The notes under the pieces were generated by a model, which did not search any database, was not told where the DNA came from, and saw nothing but the letters and a program-made list of their open reading frames with translations. A DNA stretch of 64,000 nucleotides from Melitaea cinxia (Eukaryota; Arthropoda; Insecta; Lepidoptera; Nymphalidae), in contig NC_059396.1 in NCBI RefSeq assembly GCF_905220565.1, forward strand, positions 12,977,706-13,041,705, given 5' to 3'. Below are positions 27,308-40,700 of the stretch, in pieces; positions within the stretch are counted from its first letter, which is position 1, and every line of letters starts with the position of its first letter. The position numbers and the translations under genes are program-made.

Positions 27308-30300
27308 GTCGCAGAGTATGAATACGGAACGTCAAGTGTTTGACTTGGGTGTATTCAGATAATGTCAGTTGTCAATTATTAGCTGTTAGAGTAGTGGGGT
27401 GATCGACGCGCCACCTAGCACATCGTTCGATAGTCACCTACCCTCAGTTATTATATTACTCGAATTGTTCTGACGTGTATAAAACGAACGGTGTCACCTC
27501 GGCTAAGGAGTCTTGGCTCTGGCTTGGCACGATACACTTGTTGTATCCTGCAAGTAGCTTAACCTAGACTCATTCAATAATTAATTTGTGCAATCGAATT
27601 AATTATTACCTATACGATTAATTTGGCTAGGCGGGACGTATAACTCGAGCAGTGAAGGTGAGCGTTGATGCGCATTGCAAAGGGGGCCTCCTTAAACCTA
27701 CACCTGGGTCGCAAGTCCTAGGCATTGCTCTGAGTTACTCCCTCTGCCACACGATGGACTCGGTACCCGCACGGTGAACCGTGAATCCATCGAATGCTAA
27801 GAAGTTAGTCTTCACCCCCTTAACTAATAACTACCCGCCTTCCGTACTGCGTTACCTTTCTGTTAACTGATTCCTGTGTTATAATAATTTGGTGATATCA
27901 TTAATTGTGTTTACTTGTGTCAACATTACCCACTTATGCCCACAGTAGACTGAGTGAGTAATCTGAGACGATGAGAAAGAGAAATATACCTTCAAGCCGA
28001 AAAGTATACCTTCTTCTTCTTTCATCTCTGACATATATATGCATATACTTTATATATATATCTTTCTCTCATAGACAGCTACGATTCGTATGTCTAAAAC
28101 ACGGTACAGGCCTATTGTTCAGGCCTATTGCTAAAGAAGTTTTACTTCAGTCGTATGATCTAAAGCACATCGTTTTTTTTTTCATTCAAATATAGCATAT
28201 GTTACTTTATGGTAACGTAGTGTTCTACTAGTGAAAGTATTTTCTAAATCGAAATAGTATTTTTTGAGTAGTGATTAGTAAGCAATAAAAGCCTTACAAT
28301 CATTAAGTTTAATTCAAGCTTGCAAATAGGATTTGATTAAATCTACTCTTTCAATTTATTATTGCTTTTTTATTAGCTATAATAATGCATAAGTCATGAA
28401 AGATCAAATGGTATCATAAAAATATAAGTATCTCTGACACAGAGTTATAACAAACAATTTGATAAGGTACGTATTTTCGTAGCGTAAATTATCATCAGAG
28501 TTTTAATATTTTCATACTTGACAAACAACTATTACAAGTAATTTTAGTAAAATAAAGGAAAGTGCTAACTGTTCGACTTATGAAATATTCAGATCTCCAG
28601 GGTGACTTTACCTACGCCTCTATGTAATGCAAAACACGAAAGTTTTATCCTAAATGAAGCAAGCTCCCTTATGAGCTGCAGGACACGCCCCGAAAAACAA
28701 ACTTTCTTTTTAAAGTTTAAACAGCCTGGACGAGACATTTACAACTCACCTTTTTCAAAGTTTCTTTTAAGAATTGTAAAATATGGGTTCCTACTTTATA
28801 ATTAGCATTAGTTTATGTTAAGAAAATGTCTTATATTTATTTATTTATATACGTAGATCTGTTTAGCATCAAATGATAGAACACATAATTTTATAAACAA
28901 GGTTACAATTATTTAAAATTATGTAATATTTTATATTTCTTACAAATTAGATTTACATCAAGTTGGATTTGTTATCTCGTTATAAATTAGGCAAATGAAA
29001 ACTACTAAGATGATAAACTACAAGCAATCCGTCATTAATATCAGTTTAATCAGTATACGAGTGTTTTTAATTAAATTTACAATCAAACCCTGTTTAAAAA
29101 ATGTTTAAGATTCTAAATTCAGTTTTTAAATTAATCAGGAAGACTTACATAAAAAAGACGATTCACCGATGTTATTTTTTTATTCAGCTGGGTGTTCAGT
29201 ATTCAAAAAGCATTCTTTTTAAATTAAAACTTTAATGAATCGTGTGATTTCTAAAGAGACATACAAAAAATGTATTCAGTAAAATTTTATTATGAGATCT
29301 AAATAAATAAGTCTGCGACGGTCGGATTAGGCTTCATCGTACGCCGAGTCCTATAAATTACATTTTCTACTAACCAGCTTCCTGGTGCTAAGAGGAGTCT
29401 GCATATTAAAGCGGTTAACTACCCTGGAATAACATGTATCACGTAGTAATGGAAACGGGCCTCGTTACAATTTCGTCTTGTGAATGGATATGCGTTATAG
29501 AAATTGTGGTAGCCATCATTTCACTTCTGACCAGTGATAGTAAAACTGACCACAATTGAATATACCGATTCGTATTATATTTACATGGTTACTTTCATAA
29601 GACGTAACTCACAATACCTTGAAAATTATTAATTTATTATACGTTATAACGATCATATAATTCGAAATAAAAATACTCCTAATAAAACATAAAACAATTA
29701 AACAATATCTATTACCGTCAAGAATCATGACAATCTTTGTAATGGTTTTATTCATTAGGAACTATCAAACCGGCAAATGGAGCAACTAAAAAAACACAAA
29801 CATTTAAAATGATAAAAAAACAATTGTCTATTAACTTTTTCCAATAAACGCTTTAGAGAATGCAAACAACAACGGAACAACCGACCGGGACGAGCAACTA
29901 TTACATCAATATAACCCAGTTTTACGAAATGAACGAGGCTAAATTGCCGACAGGTTATTTTACAACCAACTTTTGAAAATGCGCAAAGCATCAGTTATGT
30001 AGCATCAAATTCAGCAGTATATTTCAAGTTTTTGCACGAATAATCGAGATTGTATTTATAACATATTTCTCAGCAGTGGAACTATTTTACATACCTTTTT
30101 CACGTGATGTTAGAAATGACGGCGGGTAATCTGTAACAACACAAGCATTAATTTTTTAAATTATAGTACTTTACTTTCTTAATTAACATACAATTTAATC
30201 AATTGTTTATTTAAAGATTGTGCGAAAAATCCAATGAACTTAAAAATTATAAGTTTAGATCTTTAGATTTTTTATATTTAAACATATTTATTTTTTCTCC

Positions 30301-33300
30301 TATTTTTGACACTTTGTCTTTACGCATATTCTTAACACAATGCAGGATGCAGGGACCCATCTCGTAATTAGCAATAGTTGGCATCGTATTTCTCAAGAGC
30401 ACTGGTATCGTTGAAGGCACTCTCCAATACAATAGACACTCAGCCGCCTTCACTCTTTTGCCTACTAAAATATCTTGAGTAAATAATATATTTACATGCA
30501 GTTTGTGAGCCTCTATACAACACTTCCGGTCATACGTAGTAGCGCGCGTGTTCAAGGGCGTTGGATTTGTCGGATCACTCCATCAGAAACTGTCGTCAGA
30601 ACCATAAAGGTAAATGTTATGCATTAAAGAATTTTATCTGGGGGCACGGTAGTGCCCCCGCCAAGACGAAACAAAAAAAAAAAAAAAAAAAAAAACGAAA
30701 AGCACTACCTATCTTTTCTCGAAGTGCTTCGTCGTTTTTTTGAACCCTCATAACTTGGGTTTGGATTATACTAGATAAACAAAATTCTGGGGATATGATG
30801 TCAATAGTGAACTTATTAAACATATAAAGTTTCAATTGCATAGCTCTTATACTTTAGATTTTATTGATATCTAAAAAACCCTGATTTCGTCACTCACTGA
30901 TGATCATCAAAATTCATAGAGTACTTCCTGAAGTCCCAGAAAGCTGAAACTTGGTATGTAAGCTAGTATTAGTACACAAACAACAAAAAAATTCTAAAAC
31001 TTGGAACTTTTACCCCCCAACCCCTTAAACTAGGAGATGGAAGTTTGTATGAGACTTCCGCAAATTTTGATGCTAGAGGTCTGAAAATTGATATAGGGAC
31101 TCCTTGTTATTAATAATAATAATAAAATACATAAAAAAATAAAAATCGGTTATTAGTTTATGTCGAAAATTTACATTTTGTAATTTTGGTATTTAAGTTT
31201 TGGCGGAGATCACCGTTTGCATATCAGTTCAACATAAAATCAAAAACAGCGTGCTTAAACCGAATATGGTGAAGATTGGATGATATTTATGGTATAAAAT
31301 GTGTCGGAGGTAAAATGCAACTATAATATTGTCATAAGCAACTTACAAAAAGAAGTGAAATCCCACCAAAAACATTTTCATGTAAAATGTTGCCAAGACG
31401 AGATCATATGGCTCGCACTGTCAAAAAGTTATCAGATCTCTTGTAGAGCCAAGCTTCTAACTCTACACGCCCTAACTCTACAAGCCCTAACTTCACAAAC
31501 TCTACACCTTAGTCAAAATATGTGGCTTGGCCGTTTCGTTACTACCGGCTGCCGATGTTGTAGATGACGACTTTCCTGTCTCATTTATATAAATATATTT
31601 TCTCTTTTTATTTTTATTTGTATTATATGTATATCAATTATTCTTCTTCTTTTTATTTTTTCTTTAATAGAACTATTGTATGACAGAAAAGTAAAAAACA
31701 GTGAAAAAATTTTTCACCTTACACCCACGTGACGGTAGCGAAACGGCCAAGCCACATATTTTGACTAAGGTGTAGAGTTTGTGAAGTTAGGGCTTGTAGA
31801 GTTAGGGCGTGTAGAGTTAGAAGCTTGGCTCTACAAGAGATCTGATAACTTTTTGACAGTGCGAGCCATATGATCTCGTCTTGGCAACATTTTACATGAA
31901 AATGTTTTTGGTGGGATTTTATTATTTTTTGAAATTATACATACTTATTTTGTCGCGTTAGGGAAAAATGATGAGAGTAAATTTTTACTATCGCGCGCAC
32001 ACCGTGACAAAAAACCGACACCAACGAAGAAGTTAGCAACGTCAGGTTACATAAATACACACAAACACTTTTTTTTAACATCGTCTTTTAATATTGTTTT
32101 CTCATGTTGACGCGAATTTTACTCACTATAATGAAATAACTTTTTCGGATTTTATCGCGATTTATTAAGTTTTTTAGATGCCCGACGTTTCGGATACTTT
32201 ACAGCAACCATAGTCACAGGAGGATCGTTTTCATTAACTGCTACATTATAGTTAACAACATAGATAAATATGAATTCGATATTACATCAATATAAATCTA
32301 AAAGTAATGTGGAAATAATTTTTGTAATAAACTATAATACGTAAATCCAGGAAATAGATTGCATATAAAACATTTATTTACTAGTGAATGTTTATTCTAC
32401 AGCTAATATTATCGAGGAATGGTCTTTATGATTCTGTCACATCAATAAACCTCCCCGGCTATTAAGTTGCGGCAGTCACATAAACCCATGGAAATATTGC
32501 AAGGGAGGCTGAGGAGAACATCGGCCTCATCAATATCTGTCAATGGTTATAAGTAGCCAAATAAAGTTACCATGTATGGACCACCCATGCTCGGATATAA
32601 TAAGGTTTCTGTTTGCTTTCTGCAGTTACATGGATGACCCAATTTGTATAATTCATCGAAAATATTACATGTATAAAAATATTCGTTACCAATAAAAGTC
32701 GATTACCTACATGGATAGTTTTATACTTTATCATCAATCGACTTCTAACTACATTCCTTGAAATGGGGGAGGGTCTGTAGGCGTTAGGTTTAGATCACGT
32801 TCGATAAACTCAAAAACCAATGAATGGAAGAATCTTTATAACGGTTTATAGAGATTCTTTCACCAGGATGAGCTATGTTATCTCTGAGTGACATAGGGTA
32901 TATTTTAATGGGAGAAAATGGAACAGCCAAAAACCGCGCAGGTAATCTACGCGGGCGAAACCACAGACAAAAAGTTATTGACATAAAAAAAACTTCAAGA
33001 AAGAATTTTTTATCATTAGCTACATTTAAACGAGTATTTAATAGTGTATGCTAAGGTGAAAATAATAATATTATGATAAGTGGAAGTTCTAAATGTACTT
33101 TCGTCTGAAATGTAAACTTACATTGTCGTGTACGTATTATACGGTATTCTCTTGTTTTTTTTTTTCCAACAATAATACATACGCAACCTCGTTGCCACCG
33201 GGCTTTACAATTATGTCAAGGGTTATAAGTGAATAATTCTCCCTGAAAAAGGAGAAAGAGGTAATTTTTGCGCTCTAGCTTAAATGTCCAATAGTTTAAC

Positions 33301-34717
33301 CTAGAGTCTCACCTCTATCTACAGTGAACTTCGCAACTTTTCTGTTATGATATATAATTATATTTCTTATTTATTTTTTATTTAGTTATGGTATTCTAAT
33401 TTTTCTATTATCTATTATTCATCTTAAGTAATTGCGTAATATTTCCGTTTTCATAAAAACATATTGGGAAGAATATACTTAACGTTATTTTAACCGACGC
33501 TTTTCGTAGGTTTATGCTTACAACAAGGGTTCCACTGAAATTAATCATAAGTAGACATTTATAAATAATTCATTACCCAATGGCATGGAGCCAGCGATCA
33601 TGGCTGGAGTGAGGCGGTGTCCGGAGCACATGGCCGTCGTATCTCCTCTTTATACGTGCCGCTTAATTACGAAAACAGCTCATGGGTTAAAAATAAATTG
33701 GTATAATTTGATTTTCGTAGCTATAAGTCGATAATAGATCGAACGGTAATGAGCTCAGGACCGCCGAAATTATTGCAATTATAATAATCATTAGCGATCA
33801 TAAATTTTAACCTTTTTTATTTCTATATATGGTTCCTTTTCTTCTGATATGAAATTACGATTAAAATATATAAATAATAGTACGTTTGTAGAGTAACCTC
33901 GTTAAAATTTTTTGAAGAAAATGGGAGTTGGAGAAAGAAATGGATGCGTTGCTATAACAATAATATTTTAAATTAATTGTTATGTATTTACTTATATTTT
34001 TGTTTCAGTCGTAAGTCATGACAGAATATTTATAGTCATTTTCTTTCAACCTGATTAAGGCAATTTTTTATGGGGACGTAAATTATTATTGAAATCGGTT
34101 CAATCATTTATAAAAAACATAAATATCTATTTATAAATACGAACAGAAACTATTTTATCATAGGCCATATCATCATTAGTATGGAAACCATTTCATCATT
34201 AGTATGGATGGGTGTTAATATGATTGAAAACTGTTCATTACCTTATTTAATTAAAAGAACATAATATTAAAATTATCAATAGCATCAATGCGAGCGATTA
34301 CATCGAGAACGGAAACAAAACGTTTCCCCAGTCATTAGTTCCATGTGTTATGAATTATACAAGATCGGGTAATGTAATGTAACAGCACGTGGTTGCAGGG
34401 GTCGGTCGTTGACCCGCGTTTTCAGGGTACCGTTAACAACTTTTGCGAACTCCTTTTTTTACAAAAATATAATAATACCTAGTACACCTTATTGAAATAG
34501 GTAAAAATGCTCGTAATTTTAAATTGTACAACCAGGCGTTTATATAGATTGGTTGGAATTATTCAGCCTCTATCATCCCACAGCTAGACATAGGCTTCTT
34601 TTTACATTGTGTTGGGTGTCTGTTTGAATCTGTATGGGTAAAAGGAATATTGCTTTGTAGTTAGGCAGGTGTTACACTATAAATGATATCATTAAATGTA
34701 AAAAATTATATATAAGT

Positions 34718-34782
<65 letters not shown>

Positions 34783-37700
34783 TTTAAATACATACATATC
34801 GATAAAACTATACAAATATATACACATAAATATCATCAATTTTTTATTATTATAGTACTGGTTTAAGTATGTGTGTACGTATGCAGTATAAGTCAATAAA
34901 CGATCCTCACGGTAACGCCCCCATTGACATTTTATTTCATAACAATTGTTCCGTCACTGAATCGTAAGATGTTATATAAAGACTATACTTCCGGGTAATG
35001 TAGCTATATAATGATGAAAGAAATTTTAGAATCGATTCAGTCTTTTCAGATTTTCCATTAATAATCAATCAAACCACTATCATTATGATACTTAATTGCA
35101 TGCTATGGATGTATTTTATGTAAAAGCTTGTTTTTGGTTGGAAAATAATATGGAATTCTATTTCGTTGGTCCATTGCAGTTTTCTCATCGAAACAAATAC
35201 ACAATTAAAATGTAAATTTTCTGGACTTAAATCGATATTTTTAAACTATAGTAAAATAGTTTGAGGTCTCCTTCTCTTATATTCATTAACAATATTCATC
35301 ATTACATCATTACAGCCTATACAGTCCACTGCTGGACATAGGTCTCCACAAGTTTACGCCAAAAATAACGTGAACTCATGTGTTTTGCCCATAGTCACCA
35401 CGCTGGGCAGGCGGGTTGGTGACCGCAGTACTGGCTTTGTCGCACCGAAGACTCTGCTGCCCGTCTTCGGCCTGTGTATTTCAAAGCCAGCAGTTGGATG
35501 GTTATCCCGCCATCGGTCGGCTTCTTAAGTTCCAAGGTGGTTGTGGAACCTTGTTATCCCTTAGTCGCCTCTTACGACACCCACGGGAAGAGAGGGGGTG
35601 GCTAAATTCTTTAGTGCCGTAGCCACACAGTACACAATATTAATTATCCTGAAAATATTATTGAAGACGTTGAAATCCATTTATATCTATCTTATTTTAT
35701 TGTTTTATGAAGATCCTTACATCACATTACGGTTCAAGGCAGCAGGCTTAATGTCAATACCGATATTGAATATATCGACTTTCATTCTGCAACCGATACT
35801 CAATGCCACCGATGATAAATATTTCATTCGATACACTCATAAATCCACTCTCTATTGTCAGTACGACAAGCTTTTATTTGTTTTTTCGTAACCTGCACTT
35901 TGTTTATTCAAAACAATAGTGAATATACAAACGAGATTTATACGAGTGACTATAAAATATGTATATAATATATATATTTAATTTTTATATTCCTACGCAC
36001 GGTCCGCATTTCTGAACGTAAATTCAGTTTGTCCATACTATTTCAGGGTACATTGTAAGAACTTGTACGCATCAAATATGAATAGAACGAGGTGCGAAGC
36101 AGACACGGGTTGAAGGCGATCCGTAGCTCCTGATTATCCACATTTTACATTCGCGTCACGTCCACCGTCTTCCAACTAAGCGAAGATATCGCACAGAAAA
36201 GGAAAACTGCACGAAAACCCAATTTTATATTTATATATCTAATCAATTAAATTTAGCTTCAGCATTTTTAGCTTCATTTATTCTGGATTATATATATTGT
36301 TGGTTTCATACGTGTATGTTTATTAGATAGAACCTTTAAGAATAAGTCTAAGATAAAATTCTATAAAACTTTTGTAAAGTTCATACTCATGATATTACCG
36401 ACTTTTATTCCGATTTATACGAAATAGTGCTACTACACTTGTGATGACGTTCAAAAAGACAATTAGCGTAGTCCACTACTACAATACATGTATAGTTTTG
36501 TAAATAAATCATCCCACCAAAAACATTTTCATGTAAAATGTTGCCAAGACGAGATCATATGGCTCGCACTGTCAAAAAGTTATCAGATCTCATGTAGAAC
36601 CAAGCTTCTAACTTTACACGCCCTAACTCTGCAAACCCTAACTTTACAAACTCTACACCTTAGTCAAAATATGTGGCTTGGCCGTTTCGCTACCGTCACG
36701 TGGCCGTAAGGTGAAAAATTTATTCACTGTTTATTACGTTTCTGTTATACAATAGTTCTATTAAAGAAAAAATAAAAAGAAGAAGAATAATTGATATACA
36801 TATAATAAAAAATAAAAAGAAAATATACATATATATAAATGAGACAGGAAAGTCGTCATCTACAACATCGGCAGCCGGTAGTAACGAAACGGCCAAGCCA
36901 CATATTTTGACTAAGGTGTAGAGTTTGTAAAGTTAGGGTTTGCAGAGTTAGGGCGTGTAAAGTTAGAAGCTTGGTTCTACATGAGATCTGATAACTTTTT
37001 GACAGTGCGAGCCATATGATCTCGTCTTGGCAACATTTTACATGAAAATGTTTTTGGTGGGATTTCACTTCTTTTTGTAAGTTGCTTATGACAATATTAT
37101 AGCTGCATTTTAGCTCCGACACATTTTATACCATAAATATCATCCAATCTTCACAATATTCAGTTTAAGCACGCTGTTTTTGATTTTATGTTGAACTGAT
37201 ATGCAAACGGTGACCTCCGCCAAAACTTAAATGACAAAATTACAAAATGTAAATTTTCGACATAAACTAATAACCGATTTTATTTTTTATATATTTTATT
37301 ATTATTATTAATAACAAGGAGTCCCTATATCAATTTTCAGACCTCTAGCATCAAAATTTGCGGAAGTCTCATACAAACTTCCATCCCCTAGTTTAAGGGG
37401 TTGGGGGGTAAAAGTTCCAAGTTTTAGAATTTTTTTGTTGTTTGTGTACTAATACTAGCTTACATACCAAATTTCAGCTTTCTGGGACTTCAGGAAGTAC
37501 TCTATGAATTTTGATGATCATCAGTGAGTGACGAAATCGGGGTTTTTTAGGTATCAATAAAATCTAAAGTATAAGATCTATGCAATTGAAACTTTATATG
37601 TTTAATAAATCCGCTATTGACATCATATCCCCAGAATTTTGTTTATCTGGTATAATCCAAACCCAAGTTATGAGGGTTCAAAAAAACGACGAAGCGCTTC

Positions 37701-40700
37701 GAGAAAAGATAGGTAGTGCTTTTCGTTTTTTTTTTTTTTTTTTTGTCTCGTCTTGGCGGGGGCACTACCGTGCCCCCAGATATGACACTTGCACGGTATA
37801 ACGTTTCGCCTGTTTTAGGAGTAGTCTTGAAGTTAATTTAATATGTTTTCCGAAACTGCATAGTTTACAGTTAGTAAAAAGTCTTTAACGATTAGTGGAT
37901 TTTGATGGTTATTTCTGTATCAAAAACGTATCAAGTCTAGTTTCGGGAACAATCTGAAATTTTGTTGAGTTAATTTTACAAATTTACAGAATTTTATTGT
38001 ACTGTTACGTATATCGCTCAATTAGAAGTGGATCATATCTAATTACTATTAAACGAGCAATTCTTGTATATATATATATATATAATCTGAATCTCGGGAA
38101 CGGCTCCATCGATTTTCATAAAATTTAGTATGCAGGGGATTTCGGGGGCGATAAATCGATATAGCTAGGATTCATTTTTAGAAAATGTCGTCGCTGTTTT
38201 TATGCAATGAAAAAAAAAATGTTTTTATGCAATGAAATTTACCTTCCTATTCTAACGATATTGTAGCCATTTGGCTACAATATCGTTAGAATAGGAAGGT
38301 AAATTTCACAATTATTAATAAAGTTGTAATAGCTCATGTGGGAAATCGGCCGGTCAGGATCGACCGAGAAGACCACGATTCAAATCCCCATGTCTCCAAA
38401 TCGATTATTTTTTTCCTTTTTTTTTCTTCGTATTGCACTCATGATTTTTTATTTAAATAACCAGTTCATATTTTTTATTATTATGTCGGTAAAATCGGAA
38501 AATATTATTCATATTTTATCAATATGTAATTCATATTTATTAAATTTTATTAAAGCAAAAGCAAAGAAATGTGAAGAATACCGCACAATAAGCTTAATGA
38601 GCCACGTACTTAAAATATTCCTAGCGATCATCCAAAACAGGATAAGACCTCGATGCGATGAACAACTTGGAGAGTGTCAATTTGGTTTCAGACCCGGCAT
38701 GGGAACTAGAGAGGCGCTCTTTGCCTTGAATGTTCTAGTACAAAAATGCAAAGACATGCAGACCAATGTTATCTTGTGCTTCATTGATTATGAGAAGGCG
38801 TTCGATCGCGTAAGACATGATATACTCATGGAACGTTTGAGGGATATAGGTCTGGATGGCAAGGACTTACGGGTTATTAAGAACTTGTATTGGAACCAAA
38901 GAGCGGCTGTGAGAGTTGAGCATTCGGAGACCGATCAGGTTGAAATTTGCCGTGGTGTCCGTCAAGGGTGTATATTGTCTCCCCTGCTTTTTAACATATA
39001 CTCGGAAGCTGTAATGTCTGAAGCTCTGGAAGGGTTGGAAGTGGGCGTCAAGATTAACGGTCAAGTCGTGAATAACCTACGATACGCCGATGATACCGTG
39101 CTTATCGCCTCTTCAGAAAACGACTTACAGACATTGGTGAACAGAGTTAACGAGTGCAGTGTGAAGGCGGGGTTGAGCATGAATATTAGCAAGACCAAGT
39201 TTCTGGTGGTGTCGGGCGATAAGGGTTTAGAGCCGAAAATTCAAGTAGAAGGTAAATACCTAGAGCGGGTGCGTATGTACAAATACCTTGGTGCTTGGGT
39301 AAATGAAGAATGGGACTGTGGGCAAGAAATTCTGACCCGGATTGAAATTGCCCGAGCAAGCCTTAAAAGGATGGAGAAGGTTTTGTGCAGCCGCAAACTA
39401 TCCATAAAGCTCAGACTAAGAATACTCCACTGCTATGTCTGGCCAGTAGTGTTATACGGTTGCGAGGCATGGACCTTGCGAGCTGACACCCAGAAGCGTC
39501 TAGAAGCTTTTGAGATGTGGTGTTACCGCAGAATGCTCCGTATTGGCTGGACACAGAAAGTTTCGAATGTGAGAGTACTCCAGCGCGTCGCCACTAGCCG
39601 GATGTTACTGCAAACCGTCAAGAAGAGAAAAGCCGAGTATTTGGGCCACGTCTTGAGACACGAGCGATACCAGCTGCTCCAAATTATAATGATGGGCAAA
39701 GTAGAGGGCAAGCGACGCGTTGGAAGAAGAAAAAAGTCCTGGTTGCGCAACATCCGCGAATGGATGAAGATCGCCAGCGTGGAAGAGCTGTTTCGCTTGG
39801 CACGAGACCGCGAAAAATTCGCTGAGCTGACGGCCAACCTCCAGTAGTGGAGAGGCACAAGAAGAAGAAGAATTCATATTTAAATAGGATATTCAAAAAA
39901 CATGATTTACTAAAATGCCGAGCTAAGTTCGGTCACCCAGGTACTATACATTTAAAATAAACTAAATTATTAAGAAAACACAGTCTGTTAGAGCAATATT
40001 ATAAGTTTATAGTTTTAGTTCAGTGAATTCCATTAAAACTAGGTGACAGAATTACAATTTACTACACACAGTGCATATTAATGAACAAACACATTACTGC
40101 TCTTCGTACATGTTTATCACGCGTTATCATCAGTCATCAACAGTGATTGTCTATCGAAACTGTCACAACAAGTCTATCTATATACTTCTTTTCTGGTAAT
40201 TTTTTTTTTTTTTTTTTGATATTTCAAAGTCGCTTGTTGTCCTGTTCCTGACTTATGAATTTTGATATAAGTACCTCAAGACAAAAAAACCTTTTGTAAA
40301 TGAAACATGACCCTATTCTTTTTACATATTTTGAAAGCTGCGTAAGTTTTACCTGATCTCAGTCTTTTTTTGGATGTAAGGTATGAAAAAAACCTTACAT
40401 TTGTAAAACTCAAAGCACTGAGACTACAGGAAATTTAAAAAATTTAAATGCTTCTTTATCGTATTTATATAGAATCCAAATTATGGTGTAGCTACATTAA
40501 TCTTAGGTTAGTGATAATCTTTAATTATCAGTTAGAAATCACATTAGAAACCTCTTAAACTATCAGTGCTCCTCTACTATATTATGTATGTATTATACAT
40601 ATAAACCTTTCCCTGAAATCACTCTATGTACTAAAGAAAACCGCATCAAAATCCGTTGCGTAGTTTTAAATATCTAAGCACACAGACAACGGGAAGCGAC

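Noticed and set aside
30561..30841. Lys-rich or Phe-rich frames over the poly-A run, and the matching frames at 37580-37801
   Set aside because: They are the homopolymer of the foldback elements read as codons.
31440..31505. Telomere-like ccctaac repeats
   Set aside because: The units are about 15 bases apart and part of the foldback element arm; insect telomeres are contiguous TTAGG.
33522..33534. 13-nt minus-strand microexon between attaatttcag and GTAAGC
   Set aside because: It can be joined to the exon at 33183-33242 only in a phase with no upstream partner; too short to support alone.
34008..34060. Strong acceptor (atttttgtttcag) followed by a short in-phase frame and stop on the + strand
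   Set aside because: The encoded piece is hydrophobic and unlike the rest of the gene, and no poly(A) signal or partner supports it.
38336..38539. First 68 codons of the long frame that contains the LINE reverse transcriptase
   Set aside because: The LINE insertion begins at 38540, right after the target duplication; the upstream codons are host repeat sequence fused by chance.
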